Shown here: positions 15,501 to 16,387 of the stretch, piece after piece
How positions within the stretch are numbered: position 1 is the stretch's first letter
Layout of the letters: every line of letters begins with the position of its first letter
NCBI GenBank assembly: GCA_002392835.1
Contig: DGHX01000135.1
Span: 1 to 16,387, forward strand
DNA from: Prevotella sp. UBA3837
GTDB lineage: Bacteria > Bacteroidota > Bacteroidia > Bacteroidales > Bacteroidaceae
DNA length: 16,387 nucleotides
Direction of reading: 5' to 3'
Position numbers and translations under genes: made by a program
Notes under the pieces: generated by a model
The model's input: the letters and a program-made list of their open reading frames with translations, nothing else
Databases searched by the model: none
What the model was told of the DNA's origin: nothing

Positions 15501-16172
15501 GACCTCGACCTCTCGAAGATACCGGGAAATCTCCTTGCCAGAGCATATCGCCTGGCGTATGTGAAGGACAGGGAGTATGTCTTTACCAACGAATTTGGAT
15601 ACCTGGCAGCAGGCGTGCCCTACCTCGTAGTGGTCGATGAGGGCGAGCTGAAGCTCGATGCAAGCAATGTGGTGGTGCATAGCAATCCCTCCGACGGCTA
15701 CCAGGTGTTTGAGTGGAGCGACGACCCGGCAGTCAGCGGCCAGGAGGTGGGACTCTGGCGCGGCACCTTCAGCAATATCAGCAACGACGTGGCAGCCGAG
15801 CTGAAGGCTCACACACTGTCGAAAGACGGCAAGTTCCGCCGCATCAGCAACAAAGAAGGCTATCAGAACGCCTACATCGGTACCTTCCGCGCCTTCTTCA
15901 TGCCCTACGAGAGCGACGGCTACTATGCCTTCACGACAAAGTTCGTCTACCAGGAAAACGGCGAGGAAGACACGGAAACACAGGACTTCCCTGCTGGCAG
16001 CTTCGAGGGCGACAATGACTACACTGACGAGCCAACGACCGCTATCGAAACCATCCACACCATCGACAGCGACGGCACCCACCGCTACTACGACATGCAG
16101 GGTCGCCAGCTGCGCCAGCGTCCCGCCAAGGGTCTGTATATAGAGAACGGAAAGATACAATTCAACAAATAA
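12570..16172 (+). CDS. Large secreted glycine-rich beta-helix surface protein
   Basis: The protein has 1200 residues with a signal peptide at about 1-22 (MYIKKYLLLAVVTMMAATSA). Residues about 25-100 look like the cap of a right-handed beta-helix (TLDLNGHTLKR). Residues about 110-350 carry GG-A/G-I/V/L repeats with GN-x-S/A partners (GGGISN, GGGVYN, GGGIYN, GGAIWT, GGAIYY), the pattern of polymorphic-outer-membrane-protein repeats. Residues about 531-808 hold nine AGIGG-type units of 29-38 residues (AGIGGGD ... GGTTYIYGGDVTAYGG). A cysteine cluster follows (SCRNCNF ... H ... GKCVCG, about 895-920), resembling a small zinc ribbon. The end carries the Prevotella-type tail YYDMQGRQL ... KGLYIENGK. 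An adhesin or glycan-binding role at the cell surface is likely, but no catalytic residues are evident and the ligand is unknown. The 55-bp gap upstream holds no clear terminator. Confidence 0.85.
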   Translation: MYIKKYLLLAVVTMMAATSAWSETVTTEAELNDALNVFDVDIDVKLGADITLSNYLGITNGKNVTLDLNGHTLKRNLSGANDYGSVIRVSTGSKLTIEDSSGDNSGTITGGRSTYGGGISNHGSLTLMGGTISSNLATGAGGGVYNAPSTVGGTPAQFDMQGGVILGNWGADGGGIYNYRGSSVGISGGVISGNTSNAGGGGLVNYGEAFISGCTIHNNQATTRGGAIWTSGELYLGTATIVGNQAKEAGGAIYYDNGSKGDINSTVITSNSALDGGALYVEQTANIIFYAPEITGNISTLHGGGGITNYGTLDIDGITVTGNTARSNGSGIWNNGTLKMKGDVTVKDNTRDDIYLSSGKITCTGPFADKESVIGVKMDNPGVFTSGYKANNERTMHFFPSGTADRMCLNDSGEGYMTMGYYECHWNGSEVVRTAKAVPTDKPLVDITSGAYINGGYMDSDHWYYAKGSADIHELITCLGPEVHLILRDDCGVMFHKGIRVVSGTTLHFHSTSYSNRTGGMSAIGTKNNYAGIGSYEGAPCGNIVIHGGDIKGIGGSYGAGIGGGDEADGGTVTIYGGSVQAYGGTDAAGIGGGDTKGNGGTTYIYGGDVTAYGGSEFGAGIGGGDGGNGGTTYIYGGKVNAKGGDFSAGIGGATYGNGGNTYIYGGDVTAKGGKQGAGIGASSHYSGYITETSSHGGNTYISGGTVYAEGGDAAAGIGGAYYTNMADIEIKGGIVTVQGGDGGAGIGGGGANFSGGTLTISGGTVTATGGNGGAGIGGGSANKASHPTGYGFSTLNITGGTVIATGGPSVQNGLNIYYPSAIGAGAHGADHGALDLAGFTHVTAGDDAKTALLTGTDHRVAACRNRYAQVEVIDDDARHANMSYTFNAETHTGSCRNCNFTLVGSHYDNGEGEGKCVCGYFMGVLELALTDLADNGLALAEADGMLANVTYDRTLSATQNSNGSWTSRAYTLCLPYDLDLSKIPGNLLARAYRLAYVKDREYVFTNEFGYLAAGVPYLVVVDEGELKLDASNVVVHSNPSDGYQVFEWSDDPAVSGQEVGLWRGTFSNISNDVAAELKAHTLSKDGKFRRISNKEGYQNAYIGTFRAFFMPYESDGYYAFTTKFVYQENGEEDTETQDFPAGSFEGDNDYTDEPTTAIETIHTIDSDGTHRYYDMQGRQLRQRPAKGLYIENGKIQFNK
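14160..14993 (+). repeat. Nine in-gene repeats encoding AGIGG ... GGxVxAxGG units
   Basis: Units begin near residues 531, 560, 589, 620, 649, 678, 716, 745 and 775 of the beta-helix protein. Most are 29-31 residues, with the sixth and last longer. The two around 14340-14480 share long near-identical DNA (GGCAACGGCGGCACCACCTA in both), so recent unit duplication or conversion is likely. Each unit probably forms one or two coils of a beta-helix. Confidence 0.8.
15630..16172 (+). repeat. Parent copy of the duplicated 3' end
   Basis: This is the full-length version of the segment copied to 12170-12514. It encodes residues from about VVDEGELKLD (1021 on) to the end of the beta-helix protein. It includes the 195 bp that are missing from the short copy, bounded by AGCGACG on both sides. 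Confidence 0.92.
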
Positions 16173-16181
16173 ATCACAACA

Positions 16182-16334
16182 ATGGAAAGCAAGAAGAACA
16201 ATTACAAGAAACCTGTTATGCAGGTAGTGGAGATTCAGTATCAAGGGCATCTGTTAGAAGACAGTGAGCCACAAGGCGATCCTGGCCCTAGCCAAGCCCG
16301 CGAGCAGAATGGCAACTGGAGCAGTGAAGACTAA
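16182..16334 (+). CDS. Small 50-residue protein, lysine-rich start and acidic end
   Basis: The ORF begins 9 bp after the beta-helix gene stop and reads MESKKNNYKKPVMQVVEIQY, then QGHLLEDSEP and a Gly/Pro/Gln-rich section, ending NGNWSSED. There is no signal peptide, transmembrane helix or cysteine. The K-K-P-x-M-x-V-V-E-I ... L-L-x-x-S pattern resembles short Bacteroidales/Prevotella proteins of unknown function that begin Y-x-K-P-x-x-x-V-V, as far as I recall. Tight spacing on both sides (next ATG 13 bp after its stop) supports a real gene in an operon. The bipartite make-up would also suit a leader-plus-core peptide precursor, but no modifying enzyme is in the window. Function unknown. Confidence 0.65.
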   Translation: MESKKNNYKKPVMQVVEIQYQGHLLEDSEPQGDPGPSQAREQNGNWSSED

Positions 16335-16347
16335 TTTGTAAAGAAGT

Positions 16348-16387
16348 ATGAAGAAACTATTGAGCATGCTATTGCTGAGCATGATGG
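16348..16387 (+). CDS. Start of a further secreted protein (3' end outside window)
   Basis: Thirteen codons are visible, MKKLLSMLLLSMM: a basic start followed by a hydrophobic run, as in a signal peptide. It starts 13 bp after the small 50-residue gene and is probably co-transcribed with it. Nothing more can be said about the product. Confidence 0.6.
   Translation, partial: MKKLLSMLLLSMM

Noticed and set aside
15012..16250. 412-residue open frame on the minus strand opposite the end of the beta-helix gene
   Set aside because: Antisense shadow of a well-supported secreted protein; no promoter or family motif.

Overview
The window looks like a chromosomal segment of a GC-rich Bacteroidales bacterium, most likely Prevotella or a close relative. 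Four signs point there. Several intergenic regions carry the Bacteroidetes promoter pattern (TTG/TTTG, about 19 bp, TAnnTTTG). Two secreted proteins end in the short Y-D/N-M-x-G-(R/Q)-Q ... K-G-(L)-Y-I-x-(N/D)-G-K tail common in Prevotella. There is a lipoprotein/TPR-like/transmembrane/AraC regulator of the Bacteroidetes type. The enzyme families are typical of gut or rumen pectin degraders.

Layout. (1) 1-2105, plus strand: the C-terminal part of an AddB/RexB-like PD-(D/E)XK nuclease with an iron-sulfur staple. It converges on the next operon across a perfect 17-bp inverted repeat. (2) 9754-2238, minus strand: a compact run of four genes. These are a two-domain esterase (alpha/beta hydrolase plus SGNH), a family PL11 rhamnogalacturonan lyase, and two ABC exporter half-transporters that form an asymmetric heterodimer. 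The first two should act together on acetylated rhamnogalacturonan-I outside the cytoplasm. The exporter pair follows after only 24 bp and may simply be co-transcribed. (3) 9755-10270: no intact gene. It holds the esterase promoter and two decayed 5' ends, one of an MFS transporter and one of an IS1634-type transposase, each with a promoter-like box just upstream. (4) 10271-11971, plus strand: a membrane-spanning AraC-type regulator. (5) 12021-12093: a 14-bp direct repeat at 22-bp spacing abutting a good promoter, a plausible target for an AraC-type activator. (6) 12113-16387, plus strand: a surface-protein locus. It contains a short chimeric gene built from a copied 3' end, a 1200-residue glycine-rich beta-helix protein that is the source of that copy, a 50-residue small protein, and the first codons of another secreted protein.

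The most unusual theme is that three neighbouring genes each carry a different repeat inside an interdomain linker, with the reading frame kept open. ABC half-transporter 1 has a 7-bp tandem array. ABC half-transporter 2 has a 57-bp near-perfect inverted repeat made of 27-bp units. The AraC regulator has a 39-bp imperfect inverted repeat. This resembles, without being the same as, the protein-coding palindromic elements described in Rickettsia. The 7-bp array is not a multiple of three, so slippage would switch the exporter gene off. A second theme is the partial duplication between 12170-12514 and 15630-16172, which made a new short ORF with an in-frame 195-bp deletion at a 7-bp microhomology.
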